Below are positions 63,582 to 64,000 of a stretch of 64,000 bases of DNA, piece by piece. The position numbers and the translations under genes are program-made. Source of the DNA: Alphaproteobacteria bacterium (lineage in GTDB: Bacteria > Pseudomonadota > Alphaproteobacteria > Sphingomonadales > Emcibacteraceae); assembly GCA_020446675.1 (NCBI GenBank), contig JAGREE010000013.1, positions 109,304-173,303 on the forward strand, read 5' to 3'. Under the pieces are notes generated by a model, which was not told where the DNA came from, searched no databases, and worked only from the letters and a program-made list of their open reading frames with translations. Position 1 is the stretch's first letter, and every line of letters starts with the position of its first letter.

Positions 63582-64000
63582 TTATTTTGGCGTAAACTGT
63601 CGCCAGTAATCTTCTTTTCTATCCTGATCAGCATATGTTTTTACACGGTCAGCAGCAAGCCCGATCAGATCTGTCGCATCCATATTTTTTTCATTGAGAT
63701 AATCCTGTAGCTCCCTCATGGCATCGGTGATGACACCATAGCCGCCACTAAAAATGGCACTCGTCATTTGTACGCCGCTGGCGCCGGCAAGCATGAAGCG
63801 GACGATGTCGTGTCCTGATCTTGCACCATTTGTTGCCAGAATCGGATATTTTTTACCTGCTTTTTCCCGCGATTTTACCAGCCAGTGGCAGGTCAGTGGC
63901 AATGCCCATGGACCACCGTAAGCAGCGTGTGTACCAAGCATGGGGGCCTGCGTATTAATATCCGGTATAAAAGCCATATAGCGCCCCATCAGGGTTACGG
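63582..64000 (-). CDS. dihydroorotate/dihydropyrimidine dehydrogenase-like flavoprotein, N-terminus beyond window
   Basis: The frame is open to base 64000 on the minus strand, so only the C-terminal ~139 residues are visible. GGPWALPLTCHW, ILATNGARSGHDIVRFMLAGASGVQMTSAI form the FMN-phosphate-binding end of the dihydroorotate dehydrogenase / PreA TIM barrel. The ATG at 63987-63989 is internal. Fifteen bases from the cupin gene and in the same operon. Substrate unknown. Confidence 0.75.
   Translation of the reverse strand, partial: VTLMGRYMAFIPDINTQAPMLGTHAAYGGPWALPLTCHWLVKSREKAGKKYPILATNGARSGHDIVRFMLAGASGVQMTSAIFSGGYGVITDAMRELQDYLNEKNMDATDLIGLAADRVKTYADQDRKEDYWRQFTPK

Overview
The window reads as chromosome of a fairly AT-rich alphaproteobacterium, probably marine. 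The main pointers are GcrA, an argD-argF-hslO operon, a double cold-shock-domain protein followed by a DUF192 protein and tRNA-Pro, long alphaproteobacterial-type PstA and PstC, and an IalB-like protein. I cannot fix the genus; orders such as Emcibacterales, Sneathiellales or Kordiimonadales are guesses from gene content. I see no transposase, phage gene, rRNA or CRISPR array.

Region by region. 0-5 kb: class III aminotransferase (cut by the window edge), argD-argF-hslO, an orphan ABC-2 permease. 5-12.5 kb: gcrA, two tandem gamma-glutamyltransferases, a LytS/LytTR two-component pair and MscS. 12.5-15 kb: a bufferin (ribosomal copper-metallophore peptide) operon bufABC and a NifU-like protein. 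15-24 kb: Na+/H+ antiporter, an alanine/glycine symporter with an unusual hydrophilic insert, double cold-shock protein, DUF192, tRNA-Pro(UGG), a GT51-like protein lacking both catalytic glutamates, a GT4 glycosyltransferase and asparagine synthase. 24-30.5 kb: mtnA, a lipoprotein amidase, two alpha/beta-hydrolase paralogs and two tandem AEC transporters. 30.5-37.5 kb: phosphate regulon (pstSCAB-phoU and a phosphate-type porin), with PhoB-box-like 11-bp repeats upstream of both pstS and the porin. 37.5-45 kb: AhpD-like protein, beta-lactamase-fold serine hydrolase, GGCT-like protein, PAS histidine kinase, a TetR/HlyD/ABC export operon and a YfcG-like glutathione transferase.

45.5-47.6 kb is an odd array. 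The 3' tail of the glutathione-transferase gene and the ~200-bp leader of the downstream serine-hydrolase gene are repeated, making three units of 650-750 bp. The units join at an 8-bp microhomology (ATGAAATC) and each carries a different small membrane-protein ORF.

48-64 kb is a catabolic region. A minus-strand operon encodes an IclR regulator, an HpaB-type flavin monooxygenase, a LigA/LigB class III ring-cleavage dioxygenase and a cytoplasmic cobalamin/Fe-S reductive dehalogenase homolog, followed by two spinster-type MFS transporters. Across the divergent promoter are a thiamine-diphosphate decarboxylase-like enzyme and an AAA+ ATPase. Further on is a second minus-strand operon: dihydroorotate-dehydrogenase-like protein, cupin, HisC-like aminotransferase and aldehyde dehydrogenase. 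Together these could form an aerobic route for a halogenated aromatic amino acid or phenol (transamination, decarboxylation, oxidation, dehalogenation, ring hydroxylation, ring cleavage). The substrate is inferred, not shown. This cluster and the repeat array are the best candidates for something not yet described.
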